DNA of 64,000 nucleotides from an uncultured Acetobacteroides sp. (GCF_963678165.1 NZ_OY782755.1:3539996-3603995), one strand, 5' to 3'. Counted from the stretch's first letter, positions 39,720-48,595 are shown. Program-made: numbers and translations. Notes: generated from the sequence alone by a model not told the origin.

Positions 39720-40814
39720 ATGTCACTAATATTTGAGAACTACAATCCGGCTGAAGACAAGCTTTTTCAGATCATGGATAATACCGGGGGGATCATCAAC
39801 CCCACCGAAATGCCCGACATCAGCGATGCGCTTGCGGTAAAAGCGTACAAGGACATGCTCTTCTCGCGCATCGCCGATGCCATGGCCGTTTCGTTCCAGA
39901 GGCAGGGGCGCATGTACACCTACCCCTCCAACTACGGACAGGAGGCCATTGCGGTAGCCGCCGGGATGGCCATGCGCGAGGACGACTGGATGGTTCCGGC
40001 CTTCCGCGAGCTGGCCGCCTGGCTGGCCAAGGGCGCAACGCTCAAGGAGATCTTCCTGTACTACATGGGCAACGAGGAGGGTAGCGCCTTTAAGAATGCG
40101 AAACACCTGCTCCCCTTCAGCGTCCCCATCAGCTCGCAGTTCCCGCATGCGGTGGGCATCGGGTACGCCATCAACCAGCAGAAGAAGGACGAGGTGGTAT
40201 TCGCCTTTGTTGGCGATGGGGGCACCTCCGAGGGCGACTTCAGCGAGGCGCTAAACTTTGCCGCCGTATGGAAGGTTCCGGTTGTCTTCATCGTGCAGAA
40301 TAACCAGTACGCCATCTCGGTCCCCATCAGGAAGCAGACCAAGTCGAGGAACATTGCCGTTAAGGCGATGGCCTTCGGGATGCCCGGCATCAAGGTCGAT
40401 GGCAACGACATCTTTGCCATGTACGCGGCCGTCAAGCATGCCGCCGATTACGCCAGAGCCAAGAATGGCCCGGTGCTCATCGAGGGCTTCACCTACCGCA
40501 GGGGCGCCCACACCACCTCCGACGATCCCACCAAGTATCGAACCAAGGAGGAGGAGCAGGAGTGGGATGCCAAAGATCCGCTTAAAAGATTAAGGTACTA
40601 CTTAGATAGCAAAGGGCTGTGGACCGAGGATGAGGAGAAGCTCACCGAGCAGTACAAGCAGGAGGTGGAGCGCCAGTTCGAGGAGGCCGAGAAGACCCCT
40701 CCGCATACGCTGGACGATGTGTTTAGGTACACCCACTACGAGATGCCCGACGAGCTAAGGCGCCAAAAGGACGAATACGAAAAATACTTACTATGGAAGG
40801 AGGGACGAAAATGA
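39720..40814 (+). CDS. 2-oxoacid dehydrogenase E1 component, alpha subunit
   Basis: Thiamine-diphosphate-dependent decarboxylase subunit of a pyruvate or branched-chain 2-oxoacid dehydrogenase complex. I start at ATG 39720 (MSLIFENYNPAEDKLFQIMD); the upstream ATGs at 39687/39690 would give an unusual leader. The ThDP-binding motif runs GDGGTSEGDFSEALNFAAVW to QNNQYAIS, and the phosphorylation-loop-like YRRGAHTTSDDPTKYR is present. The last codons overlap the E1 beta start as ATGA, indicating coupled translation. Whether the substrate is pyruvate or branched-chain keto acids cannot be settled by eye. Confidence 0.92.
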   Translation: MSLIFENYNPAEDKLFQIMDNTGGIINPTEMPDISDALAVKAYKDMLFSRIADAMAVSFQRQGRMYTYPSNYGQEAIAVAAGMAMREDDWMVPAFRELAAWLAKGATLKEIFLYYMGNEEGSAFKNAKHLLPFSVPISSQFPHAVGIGYAINQQKKDEVVFAFVGDGGTSEGDFSEALNFAAVWKVPVVFIVQNNQYAISVPIRKQTKSRNIAVKAMAFGMPGIKVDGNDIFAMYAAVKHAADYARAKNGPVLIEGFTYRRGAHTTSDDPTKYRTKEEEQEWDAKDPLKRLRYYLDSKGLWTEDEEKLTEQYKQEVERQFEEAEKTPPHTLDDVFRYTHYEMPDELRRQKDEYEKYLLWKEGRK

Positions 40815-41788
40815 GCGTAATGACAATGGTGCAGGCCATCAACAATGCGATGGATATTAAGCTAGCCGAGGATGACAACGTGGTTATCTACGGCGAGGAT
40901 GTTGGCTACGAAGGAGGCGTCTTCAGGGTTACCGAAGGGCTACAGCAAAAGTATGGCGAGAATAGGGTATTCGACTCGCCGCTGGCCGAATCGGCCATCG
41001 TAGGAACAGCCGTAGGCATGGCTATCGCCGGACTCCGTCCTGTGGTAGAGCTACAGTTCGACGGATTCACCTACCCCGCCTTCAACCAGATTGTGTCGCA
41101 CGCCGCACGCATGCACAACCGCACCCGAGGAAAGTTTAAGACCCCAATGGTGATCCGATTCCCCTACGGCGGCGGCATCAACGCGCTGGAGCACCACTCC
41201 GAGAGTCCCGAGGCAACCTACGGGCACATTCCCGGGCTTAAGGTGGTAATCCCCTCCACCCCGCACGATGCAAAAGGGCTGCTGATCTCAGCCATCGAGA
41301 GCGACGACACCATCATATTCATGGAGCCCAAGCGCATCTACCGCGCCATCAAGCAGGAGGTCTCCAACGAGAAGTTCTCCATCCCCATCGGCAAGGCAAA
41401 AGTGGTAACTCCCGGAACCGACATCACCGTGGTGGCCTACGGCGCCATGATTCGTGAGGTGCAAAAGGCAATGGTGATGGCCAAGGAGGCCGGCATATCG
41501 GTAGAGCTCATCGACCTGAGAACCATCTACCCAATCGACAGGGAGACCATCGCGCAGTCGATACAAAAGACTGGACGCGTGCTAACGGTGGCCGAATCGC
41601 CCACCAGCTTTGGCGTAGGTGCCGAGATTACGGCCATAGCCAACGAGGAGGCGTTCCTCTACCTCGAGGCTCCTCCCAAAAGGGTTAACGGGTTCGATAC
41701 CATAATCCCATTGGCCAAAGGCGAGCACTTCTACATGCAAACGCCCGAGAAGATTTTCTACGAGATTGAACGAACAGTAAGATTTTAA
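40811..41788 (+). CDS. 2-oxoacid dehydrogenase E1 component, beta subunit
   Basis: Partner of the alpha subunit in the E1 heterotetramer. The ATG overlaps the stop of the upstream gene (ATGA), giving 325 residues. The family blocks GEDVGYEGGVFRVTEGL, DSPLAESAIVGTAVGMAIAG, RFPYGGGINALEHHSESPEA and VVIPSTPHDAKGLL are intact, as is the C-terminal transketolase domain DITVVAYGAMIREVQKA. The E2 gene follows 11 bp later. Confidence 0.94.
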   Translation: MSVMTMVQAINNAMDIKLAEDDNVVIYGEDVGYEGGVFRVTEGLQQKYGENRVFDSPLAESAIVGTAVGMAIAGLRPVVELQFDGFTYPAFNQIVSHAARMHNRTRGKFKTPMVIRFPYGGGINALEHHSESPEATYGHIPGLKVVIPSTPHDAKGLLISAIESDDTIIFMEPKRIYRAIKQEVSNEKFSIPIGKAKVVTPGTDITVVAYGAMIREVQKAMVMAKEAGISVELIDLRTIYPIDRETIAQSIQKTGRVLTVAESPTSFGVGAEITAIANEEAFLYLEAPPKRVNGFDTIIPLAKGEHFYMQTPEKIFYEIERTVRF

Positions 41789-41799
41789 CCACTTACGCT

Positions 41800-43092
41800 A
41801 TGAGGTACATATTTAATTTTCCAGATATAGGCGAAGGCTTAGACGAAGGCATCATTGCCGAATGGCATGTTGCCAAGGGCCAACAGGTAAAATCGGGCGA
41901 TCCGCTAGTGCTGATGGAAACCGACAAGGTTGTAACCGACATCCCATCGCCCAAGAGTGGCACCATTGTTGCCATCTACGGCAAGGTTGGCGAAACTATT
42001 CACGTGGGCAGCCCTTTAGTAGAAATAGAGATTGAAGGTGTTGCCGGCGAAGAGGCGGTAGCCGAGGCTGCGAAGAAAGACTTCGTAGAACCTTCGGAAG
42101 AGCCCATTGAGGAGGGCTCCTTCGGAGTTGTAGGCACCATAGAGGTTGCCGGGAACAAGGCTTTCCTACCCGCCAGCGAAGAGGGAGTTGCAGAGGCGCC
42201 ATCTCCCGAGAAACTGCAAAGAAAGGCGCTTGCCACACCCGTTGCGCGTGCCATGGCTAAAGAGCTCAACGTTGATATCAACAACATTAAAGGAACTGGT
42301 CCCGGAGGAAGGATTACCAAGCAGGACATCCAGCAGTACGTTAACGGAGCGGGGAGACCTGCCGTCCAGCGTGCCGAATCACCCCATGTTGAAGATCAGG
42401 TAACCTACGAGCCGCTCACCCAAATCAGAAAGACCATCGCAAAGACTATGGCGCTTTCGATGCAGAATGCCGTACACATGTCGGTGCACGAGGAGGTGGA
42501 GATCAGCGAGCTGATGCGCATACGGGAGAAGTACAAGGTGGTGCTTGCCGAACGAAACATCAAACTAACCTATCTAGCCTTTATCGTTAAGGCCACGGCC
42601 CTAGCGCTAAAGCAGCATCCTGCGCTTAACTCGCAACTCGACTTGGACAACAGCCGAATGATCCACAAGCACTACTACAACATTGGTATTGCCGTTGATA
42701 CCGCCGAAGGGCTCGTTGTTCCCGTTATTAGGAATGCGGATAAACTGTCGATTGCCGAGATTGCAACGCAGATTGCAGCCTTCAGCGAAAAGGCGAAGGA
42801 GCGCAAGCTTACCCTCGACGACCTGAAGGATGGCACCTTCACCATCACCAACTATGGTGCTATCGGTGGAATCTATGGGAATCCGGTAATCAACTACCCT
42901 CAGGCAGGCATTCTAGGTGTAGGCAGACTGCTCAAGAAGCCTATTGTTAAGGGCGATCAAATAGACATCGGAAACATACTTCCACTATCGCTTGCCGTCG
43001 ACCACCGAATTGTTGATGGTGGCGAGACGACTCGCTTCCTGCTTCGCATCATGCGCTACCTCGAAGATCCAATCGCCATGGAGTTCGAGTAG
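41800..43092 (+). CDS. Dihydrolipoamide acyltransferase (E2)
   Basis: Core of the 2-oxoacid dehydrogenase complex; it carries the acyl group on lipoate and passes it to CoA. 430 residues: lipoyl domain (1-80) with the lipoylated Lys43 in METDKVVTD, an acidic linker, a peripheral-subunit-binding domain (ATPVARAMAKELNVDINNIK), and a catalytic domain ending in DHRIVDGGETTRFL with the active-site His. One lipoyl domain only. It stands between E1 beta and E3; the lipoate ligase gene downstream would supply its cofactor. Confidence 0.95.
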   Translation: MRYIFNFPDIGEGLDEGIIAEWHVAKGQQVKSGDPLVLMETDKVVTDIPSPKSGTIVAIYGKVGETIHVGSPLVEIEIEGVAGEEAVAEAAKKDFVEPSEEPIEEGSFGVVGTIEVAGNKAFLPASEEGVAEAPSPEKLQRKALATPVARAMAKELNVDINNIKGTGPGGRITKQDIQQYVNGAGRPAVQRAESPHVEDQVTYEPLTQIRKTIAKTMALSMQNAVHMSVHEEVEISELMRIREKYKVVLAERNIKLTYLAFIVKATALALKQHPALNSQLDLDNSRMIHKHYYNIGIAVDTAEGLVVPVIRNADKLSIAEIATQIAAFSEKAKERKLTLDDLKDGTFTITNYGAIGGIYGNPVINYPQAGILGVGRLLKKPIVKGDQIDIGNILPLSLAVDHRIVDGGETTRFLLRIMRYLEDPIAMEFE

Positions 43093-43119
43093 GATATCAA
43101 CATTAAAAAGATTGTGTTT

Positions 43120-44466
43120 ATGGAATACGACGTAATCATCATAGGCGCTGGTCCTGCCGGCTACGTAGCCGCAATCAGAGCCGCACAGGTGGGGTTGAAA
43201 ACCGCCATCATCGAAAAGAAATACATCGGCGGGATGTGCCTAAACTGGGGCTGCATACCCTCCAAGTCCATCATCGAAAGCGCGAAGCTGTTCAACAGGA
43301 TGAAGAACAGTGCAGAGTTTGGCATCGAAGGTGTTGATCCAAAAGCGCTGACGTTTCGCTGGGATAAGGTGAAGGCTCGCTCGCAGAAGATCACCCGGAA
43401 GCTTACCTCGGGCATCGGCTTCCTGCTCAAAAAGAATGGAGTCGACGTTATTATGGGCGAAGCCAAAATCACAGGCAGCGGCTCGGTGGTGGTGGATAAC
43501 CGGAGCATCACCGCCAAGAGCATCATCATTGCAACTGGCTCCTACCCTGCCCCGCTTAGCGATAAGCTCAGCAACTCCCCGGTGGTTCATCTCGAGAGGA
43601 TTTTCGAACTCAAGGAGATCCCCGAAAACATTGTTGTTTACGGCAAGGGCATCATGTCGATAGAGATGGCGCAGTTCTTCCAGCTAATCGGGAAATCGGT
43701 TGCCGTTGTTTCGGAGGATAGCGAGTTCTTCCCCGGCATCGACGAGTACCTGCAAACCTTCATCACCCGAAAACTTAAGGCCGATGGCATTCCTTTCGTG
43801 GTGGGCGATCCCGTCGAAAAGTACGAGGATGGCTACCTGTACGTGAAGGATAAAAAGATTGCCTGCGATGCGCTTGTCAACAGCAGCTTCCGCAACGCCA
43901 TCATCCCCGAAAGCCAACCTGCGCTATCGCTCGACGAGCAGGGCTTTATTGCCGTCAACGACCGCTTCGAGACCAGCATCCCGGGTGTTTATGCCATTGG
44001 CGATGTTAACGGAAAGAGTTTCTTGGCGCACATCGCCTCGGCACAAGGGCTGTGGCTGGTTAACCATCTGAAGGGTATCCATACGGAGTTTGCCATCCAT
44101 AAGTACCCGCTAAACTTCTACACCGTTCCGGAGATTGCGCAGATTGGGCTAACCGAGCAGCAGATTAAGGACGATGGCATCGAGTACAAGGTGAGCGAGT
44201 TCCCACTAACCGCCAACGGCAAGGCTCTAATAGAAGGCAACACCGAAGGGTTCATCCGCATGCTTTCCGACAAGAAGTACGGCGAAGTGCTCGGCGTACA
44301 GATTGTAGCCGAACACGCCACCGACATGATTGCCGAGGCATCGGCCTACCTACAGATGGAGGGCACCGTTTACGATGTGGCGCAAACCATCCACGCCCAC
44401 CCTTCGGTGTCGGAAATTTTTATGGAGGCCGGATTCGAGGCGGTGGATAAGGCGATACATAAGTAA
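43120..44466 (+). CDS. lpdA: Dihydrolipoamide dehydrogenase (E3)
   Basis: FAD- and NAD-dependent flavoenzyme that re-oxidises dihydrolipoamide. ATG 43120 gives 449 residues beginning MEYDVIIIGAGPAGYVAAIR. The redox disulfide is Cys40/Cys45 in GGMCLNWGCIPSK (Met and Trp replace the more usual Thr and Val). The second nucleotide site (VVYGKGIMSIEMAQFF) has a Lys-Gly-Ile in place of the usual G-x-G-x-x-G second glycines, which is odd. The C-terminal HAHPSVSEIFMEA supplies the catalytic His-Glu pair of the partner subunit. Last of the four complex genes. Confidence 0.92.
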   Translation: MEYDVIIIGAGPAGYVAAIRAAQVGLKTAIIEKKYIGGMCLNWGCIPSKSIIESAKLFNRMKNSAEFGIEGVDPKALTFRWDKVKARSQKITRKLTSGIGFLLKKNGVDVIMGEAKITGSGSVVVDNRSITAKSIIIATGSYPAPLSDKLSNSPVVHLERIFELKEIPENIVVYGKGIMSIEMAQFFQLIGKSVAVVSEDSEFFPGIDEYLQTFITRKLKADGIPFVVGDPVEKYEDGYLYVKDKKIACDALVNSSFRNAIIPESQPALSLDEQGFIAVNDRFETSIPGVYAIGDVNGKSFLAHIASAQGLWLVNHLKGIHTEFAIHKYPLNFYTVPEIAQIGLTEQQIKDDGIEYKVSEFPLTANGKALIEGNTEGFIRMLSDKKYGEVLGVQIVAEHATDMIAEASAYLQMEGTVYDVAQTIHAHPSVSEIFMEAGFEAVDKAIHK

Positions 44467-44531
44467 AAAAGACCTCACCTTTAAAACGTGAAATCTTTTA
44501 CAGGGATAGACACCGTGATAGCACTGTTGTT

Positions 44532-44690
44532 TAATAGATGCAAGCATATTCCCTCCTTTGGAGGGGCAAGGGGTGGGTAAAGCAGCCACCCCTTGCCTAA
44601 AACATTTTTATTTGAAGAGAATGAATAAATCAAGCATCTCCAACTTTGGACGAGTTCTAAACCCACTCCTACCCCTCCCAAGGAGGGGAT
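44532..44690. repeat. Palindromic repeat cluster between lpdA and the lipoate ligase gene
   Basis: Contains CCCTCC..GGAGGGG (44551-44566), a perfect 12-bp hairpin GGCAAGGGGTGG / CCACCCCTTGCC (44565-44598) and CCCCTCC..GGAGGGG in opposite orientation (44672-44688). The 13-mer TAATAGATGCAAG at 44532 recurs at 62136 inside a related element. It probably weakens or ends read-through from lpdA. Confidence 0.75.
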
Positions 44691-44733
44691 AAAACCGCCC
44701 AACATAACGCCATAAGATTTTAGTTTATCATCC

Positions 44734-45384
44734 ATGATCCCCATTCACCAATACAACCTCCCCGACATCTCCATCCTCGAAAGTACCGGGGATGCCTACC
44801 ACATCTGGCATCCGCAGGATACCCATATTGTTTTAGGAGCAGGCAACAAGCCGGAGGAATCGCTCATCGAGGAGCACGTGCTGTCCGACCAAATCGCCGT
44901 GCATAAGCGCCCATCGGGCGGGCAGACGGTGGTGCTCACCCCCAAGACGCTTGTGGTGTCCGTGCTCCTTCATCAAAATCCCACCGCCAACCCTTTGGAG
45001 GCATTCAAGAAGATCAACACCGCTATAGCCAGCGCCCTCACGCGCGTTGGCGTCGAAAACTTGGCGCATAAGGGCATCTCCGACATCACCATCGAGGATC
45101 GAAAGATTCTGGGATCATCCATCTACCGAAGCAAGGACAGGCTCTTCTACCACGGCGTGCTCAACGTTGCAGAGCCCAGCACCACCTTCGAGCGCTACCT
45201 GAAGCACCCGCCCAAGGAGCCCGACTACCGCAGGGGAAGACCCCACGGCGACTTCGTTACATCAATTGCAAACAACAAGAACGATATTGATATTCGCGAC
45301 ATCGAGCGGTCGCTTCACGATGCCATGCGGGAACTGATGGAAAGCTTATCAAACCCCAAAAAAGAGGGGGCTCCCAACTACTAG
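44734..45384 (+). CDS. Lipoate-protein ligase A-like protein
   Basis: Member of the biotin/lipoyl ligase fold (BPL_LplA_LipB); it would attach lipoate or octanoate to the E2 lysine. 216 residues with the ligand-binding loop HKRPSGGQTVVL and the catalytic-region motif KGISDITIEDRKILGSSIYR, followed by FYHGVLN and the basic end PDYRRGRPHGDFVTS. It follows the complex genes after a repeat-rich 267-bp gap. It lacks the separate C-terminal accessory domain of E. coli LplA, so ligase versus transferase activity is open. Its last 24 codons are duplicated at 46356-46427. Confidence 0.82.
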   Translation: MIPIHQYNLPDISILESTGDAYHIWHPQDTHIVLGAGNKPEESLIEEHVLSDQIAVHKRPSGGQTVVLTPKTLVVSVLLHQNPTANPLEAFKKINTAIASALTRVGVENLAHKGISDITIEDRKILGSSIYRSKDRLFYHGVLNVAEPSTTFERYLKHPPKEPDYRRGRPHGDFVTSIANNKNDIDIRDIERSLHDAMRELMESLSNPKKEGAPNY

Positions 45385-45394
45385 AGCCCCCTTT
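45361..45394. terminator. Terminator overlapping the lipoate ligase stop codon
   Basis: AGGGGGCTC / GAGCCCCCT with T tract; the right arm begins within the stop codon. It also faces the convergent lipoprotein gene. Confidence 0.75.
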
Positions 45395-45416
45395 GCTATG
45401 GTAGCGTATTAATTTG

Positions 45417-45758
45417 CTACTCACCAAATGACATTCGAAGCATCTTATGCCCTATTCCCTGCGAGTCATTATACGTATCAATGCTGTACGACACCAGTTG
45501 GGCAAGGTTATAGTATTCATCATCCACCCGGAGAAACCTACCGTCAATGCTAAAATCATCGTACACCCACCAGCCAGGAACAACATTGTTTTTTGGTGCA
45601 CACCATATAGCCACCTTCTCTACTTGCTCCTCTTTCAGCACACGCTGCAGCTCCTTGGATACGACGTCTGACGAAAGCTGTACCTCATCCTTTTTACACG
45701 AGACAAAGGCCGCTGTAGCCATCAAAAAAAGCATCCATAAAACACATCTTACCCTCAT
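45417..45758 (-). CDS. Small lipoprotein, paralogue 1
   Basis: 113 residues, family not recognised. The signal MRVRCVLWMLFLMATAAFVS ends in lipobox FVSCKKD. The second half (FSIDGRFLRVDDEYYNLAQL, VSYSID) aligns with the next gene upstream (FEVKGEFVRVDNSYYNLSQL, VKYQLL), so the two are tandem duplicates that have diverged. Same strand, 26 bp apart; probably one operon. Function unknown; envelope location is inferred from the signal. Confidence 0.7.
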   Translation of the reverse strand: MRVRCVLWMLFLMATAAFVSCKKDEVQLSSDVVSKELQRVLKEEQVEKVAIWCAPKNNVVPGWWVYDDFSIDGRFLRVDDEYYNLAQLVSYSIDTYNDSQGIGHKMLRMSFGE

Positions 45759-45784
45759 ACGATATCAGAATTTATATTAAACAA

Positions 45785-46120
45785 TCACTGTACCCTAATG
45801 TACAACCTCATCCAGCACTCCTTTCCGCTGGCCTCGTTGCTGTAGAGAAGCTGGTATTTTACAAGTTGGCTTAGGTTGTAGTAGCTATTGTCTACCCTAA
45901 CAAACTCACCCTTAACCTCAAAATCTCGGCTATAGGTCACGTACATCACATCAGTGCTAACGCTTGCATCCAGAACGGCAAGCTTAACAACGCCTTCTTT
46001 TTCAATTACCGAGTTCACCTTGTTGGCAACCGACTGCCCTTGGGTAAGCTCATCTTTATCACATGAGTACGGTAACGCTAAGGAGATAAGCGCTACCAGG
46101 TAGACAAAAATCTTTTTCAT
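45785..46120 (-). CDS. Small lipoprotein, paralogue 2
   Basis: 111 residues beginning MKKIFVYLVALISLALPYSC with a lipobox-like LPYSCDKDE. The pattern G-x-F-x-R-V-D-x-x-Y-Y-N-L-x-Q-L is shared with the downstream paralogue, as is the N-terminal half (NKVNSVIEKEGVVKLAVLDA versus SKELQRVLKEEQVEKVAIWC). No known domain is visible. Confidence 0.7.
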   Translation of the reverse strand: MKKIFVYLVALISLALPYSCDKDELTQGQSVANKVNSVIEKEGVVKLAVLDASVSTDVMYVTYSRDFEVKGEFVRVDNSYYNLSQLVKYQLLYSNEASGKECWMRLYIRVQ

Positions 46121-46346
46121 AAATTATACGGTTTGATGTTAATTTACTGCTAAGATATGCAATTCTGGCTCCATTGCACTTCGCATATAAAATAAACGCC
46201 TGTAAGGTGCCTTATATTTTGCCGAGCAAACTCATGAATTGGGTCAATTCCCACCAAGTTCGAGTTTTCCGTTGGTTGCAAGCAAGACAGCATTCTCCAA
46301 CCAAGGCACCTAGGAGCATTTGACCATTCGAAACAATTACTTTCAC

Positions 46347-46427
46347 ATGTCAACCAACAAGACCGATATTGATATTAGCGACATCGAGAGGTCGCTGCAC
46401 GATGCCATGCGGGGGCTGGTAGAGTAA
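46347..46427 (+). pseudogene. Duplicated 3' end of the lipoate ligase gene
   Basis: From 46356, codons read NKTDIDISDIERSLHDAMRG then LVE and stop. This matches the C-terminus NKNDIDIRDIERSLHDAMRE at 45277-45345, with about eight base changes. Nothing of the rest of the gene remains; the preceding ATG at 46347 would give only a 26-residue peptide. It is a truncated copy, separated from its source by the two lipoprotein genes. Confidence 0.85.
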
Positions 46428-46503
46428 GGTCCCTACTAAACGCAACCATTATCACGTTACGTGATTTTACATGCTCAAGGCTAACAACTCAAGGTAAAGC
46501 CTG

Positions 46504-46755
46504 CAAATCACACGGGTCTTTCTACTAATCACACGGCATATATCAACATACACAAGACACTTAACCATATACGCACAGATCATAACCACAAACTAACGGT
46601 ACTTACTCATAATCGCACGAATACTATTAATAAACTCACGGTACATAAACCTAACCGCACGGTTATCATTCACAAACTCACGTCACTTAACCAAAACCTC
46701 ACGTATCTATCATCAAAACAAACGGTTTTTACCATCAATCACACGGCAAACATTT
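46504..46755. repeat. Twelve 21-bp units with a CACGG core (array C)
   Basis: CACGG or a one/two-base variant occurs at 46511, 46532, (46553), 46574, 46595, 46616, 46637, 46658, 46679, 46700, 46721 and 46742: exactly 21 bp each time with no indel over 230 bp. An A-rich segment precedes the core and a TA-rich TATCAT-like segment follows it. It lies in the divergent region between the lipoprotein pair and the universal stress protein gene. In one plus frame it reads as Arg-containing heptads with one stop, which I take as a by-product. Confidence 0.88.
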
Positions 46756-46969
46756 GCATTGTGGAGCCAGACATACCCAAAGCGGCTCGAAGAAGATAAA
46801 AATCCACCTTCAACCAAGTTAACTTAAGCCCATGAACATATCCTTAAAAAACTTGTAGTTAATAGTAGCACCACAACAGCTGCCCTACCCGATTGCCCAA
46901 GCGGCACGCTGCTAGGGTGCCTGCCGCGATTGGTGTTGCTAAAATCTTCTCGAGATGAACAATATTAAG

Positions 46970-47434
46970 ATGAAAAAGGTGCTGATTTCGTTGGATTATA
47001 ATCCAACCGCCGAAAAGGTTGCCGAAACAGGCTACGCGCTCGCCAAAGAAATGGGCGCTGAAGTTTACCTCATCCACGTAATCTCCAACATGGAGTACTA
47101 CACCTCCACCGTATACTCGCCCATTATGGGGTATGGCGACTTCGGCAACGTGGGCCTGTCAACGGTGTACACCGCCGAGGACCTGAAGGCCGAAACCCAG
47201 AAGTACCTCAACAAGTCGAAGGACCACCTCAGCGACGACACGATCCAAACCATCGTGGTCGAGGGCGATTCGGCCGATGCCATACTCGACGTAGCCGCCG
47301 ATATCCATGCGGATGTTATTGTGATGGGCTCCCACAGCCGGAGATGGCTCGATAAGATCCTGGTGGGAAGCGTAACCGAACGGGTTTTGCACAAGTCCAA
47401 GATTCCGCTCTTCATCGTTCCAACCCGAGGATAA
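46970..47434 (+). CDS. Universal stress protein (UspA family)
   Basis: 154-residue cytosolic protein with the Usp Rossmann-like fold: start MKKVLISLDYNPTAEKVAET, middle EVYLIHV, and the ATP-binding end VIVMGSHSRRWLDKILVGSV...VLHKSKIPLFIVP. The first ATG (46955) is possible, but the family begins at MKKVLIS. The G-x2-(x)-x9-G-S/T nucleotide motif is largely conserved, so it is likely an ATP-binding type. Array C lies 215 bp upstream. Confidence 0.9.
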   Translation: MKKVLISLDYNPTAEKVAETGYALAKEMGAEVYLIHVISNMEYYTSTVYSPIMGYGDFGNVGLSTVYTAEDLKAETQKYLNKSKDHLSDDTIQTIVVEGDSADAILDVAADIHADVIVMGSHSRRWLDKILVGSVTERVLHKSKIPLFIVPTRG

Positions 47435-47469
47435 CTCACATCGGATAAATAAGGAATCAGAACAAAAAA

Positions 47470-47499
47470 AGAAAGTCGCCCCGGTGAGGGCGACTTTCT
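47470..47499. terminator. Bidirectional terminator between usp and mdh
   Basis: Perfect 12-bp stem AGAAAGTCGCCC / GGGCGACTTTCT with a 6-nt loop and an A tract to the left, between convergent genes. Confidence 0.85.
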
Positions 47500-47519
47500 G
47501 CTATTTGAATAGTCCCAGA

Positions 47520-48458
47520 CTAGAACATCTTCATTTCATCAAGAACGTTCATTACGTTCTTAACCGCCTTAGCGCTGGTTTCAAGCTGAGCTTGCTCTTC
47601 AGCGGTAAGCTTAAGGTCGATGATCTTTTCGATACCGTTCTTGCCAAGTACAACAGGTACGCCAAGGGCGATGCCCTTCATGCCGTACTCGCCGTTAAGC
47701 ATAGCGCAAACTGGGTAAACCGACTTGGTGTCGCGTACGATAGCCTCTACCATTTGGGCAGCAGCAGTACCAGGAGCATACCAAGCAGAAGTTCCTTGAA
47801 GAGCTACGATCTCGCCACCACCGTTTTGGGTGCGCTTGATGATCTCCTGAAGGCGATCTTCAGCGATTAGCTGACGTACTGGAATACCGCAAACTGAGGT
47901 ATAGCTTGGTAGTGGAACCATGGTGTCACCATGACCACCCAAAAGAAGCGCTTCGATGCCGATAGGCGAAACGTTAAGCTCCGATGCGATGAACGCTTTG
48001 TAGCGAGCAGTATCAAGGATACCAGCCATACCGAATACGCGGTTTGATGGAACCTTAGCAGCAAGGAATGCAGCGTAGGTCATAACATCAAGTGGGTTCG
48101 ATACAACGATGATCTTAGCATCTGGAGAATGCTTAATGATGTTTTCGGTAACTTCCTTAACAATCTTAGCGTTGGTCGAAATTAGGTCGTCGCGGCTCAT
48201 ACCGGGCTTACGAGGAAGACCTGCAGTAATAACTACAACTTCAGAACCTGCAGTTTTGTCGTAGCCTTCTGGACCAACACCAGTAACACGGGTGCTGAAT
48301 CCTTGGATAGGTGCAGTTTGCCACATATCAAGGGCCTTACCTTGAGCAACGCCTTCACGAACGTCAACCAATACAACCTCGTTGCAAAGATCCTTGCGAG
48401 CAATCTCGTGAGCACAAGTTGCGCCCACATTACCAGCACCTACAACTGTAATTTTCAT
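47520..48458 (-). CDS. mdh: Malate dehydrogenase (LDH-like type)
   Basis: NAD-dependent interconversion of malate and oxaloacetate. 312 residues; NAD site VVGAGNVGATCAHEIA, substrate-binding Arg in TAGLPRKPGMSRDDL, VVSNPLDVMTY, and the catalytic His in LLLGGHGDTMVPL. The LDH-like form is the usual one in this phylum. The 5' leader on the minus strand contains the hairpin TTGTTAGCA / TGCTAACAA (48526-48501), and TATATTTG at 48544-48537 is a possible -7 box. Confidence 0.96.
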   Translation of the reverse strand: MKITVVGAGNVGATCAHEIARKDLCNEVVLVDVREGVAQGKALDMWQTAPIQGFSTRVTGVGPEGYDKTAGSEVVVITAGLPRKPGMSRDDLISTNAKIVKEVTENIIKHSPDAKIIVVSNPLDVMTYAAFLAAKVPSNRVFGMAGILDTARYKAFIASELNVSPIGIEALLLGGHGDTMVPLPSYTSVCGIPVRQLIAEDRLQEIIKRTQNGGGEIVALQGTSAWYAPGTAAAQMVEAIVRDTKSVYPVCAMLNGEYGMKGIALGVPVVLGKNGIEKIIDLKLTAEEQAQLETSAKAVKNVMNVLDEMKMF

Positions 48459-48595
48459 AATTTGAATGTTATTTAATTAAAACCTCTCTTCATTTTCAGA
48501 TTGTTAGCACGACTTATTGCTAACAAATTCACAGCCCAAATATAGGATAGTATTTCAAATATTATCCCTCTATTTTCAAGTTCAACAGCATGTTT

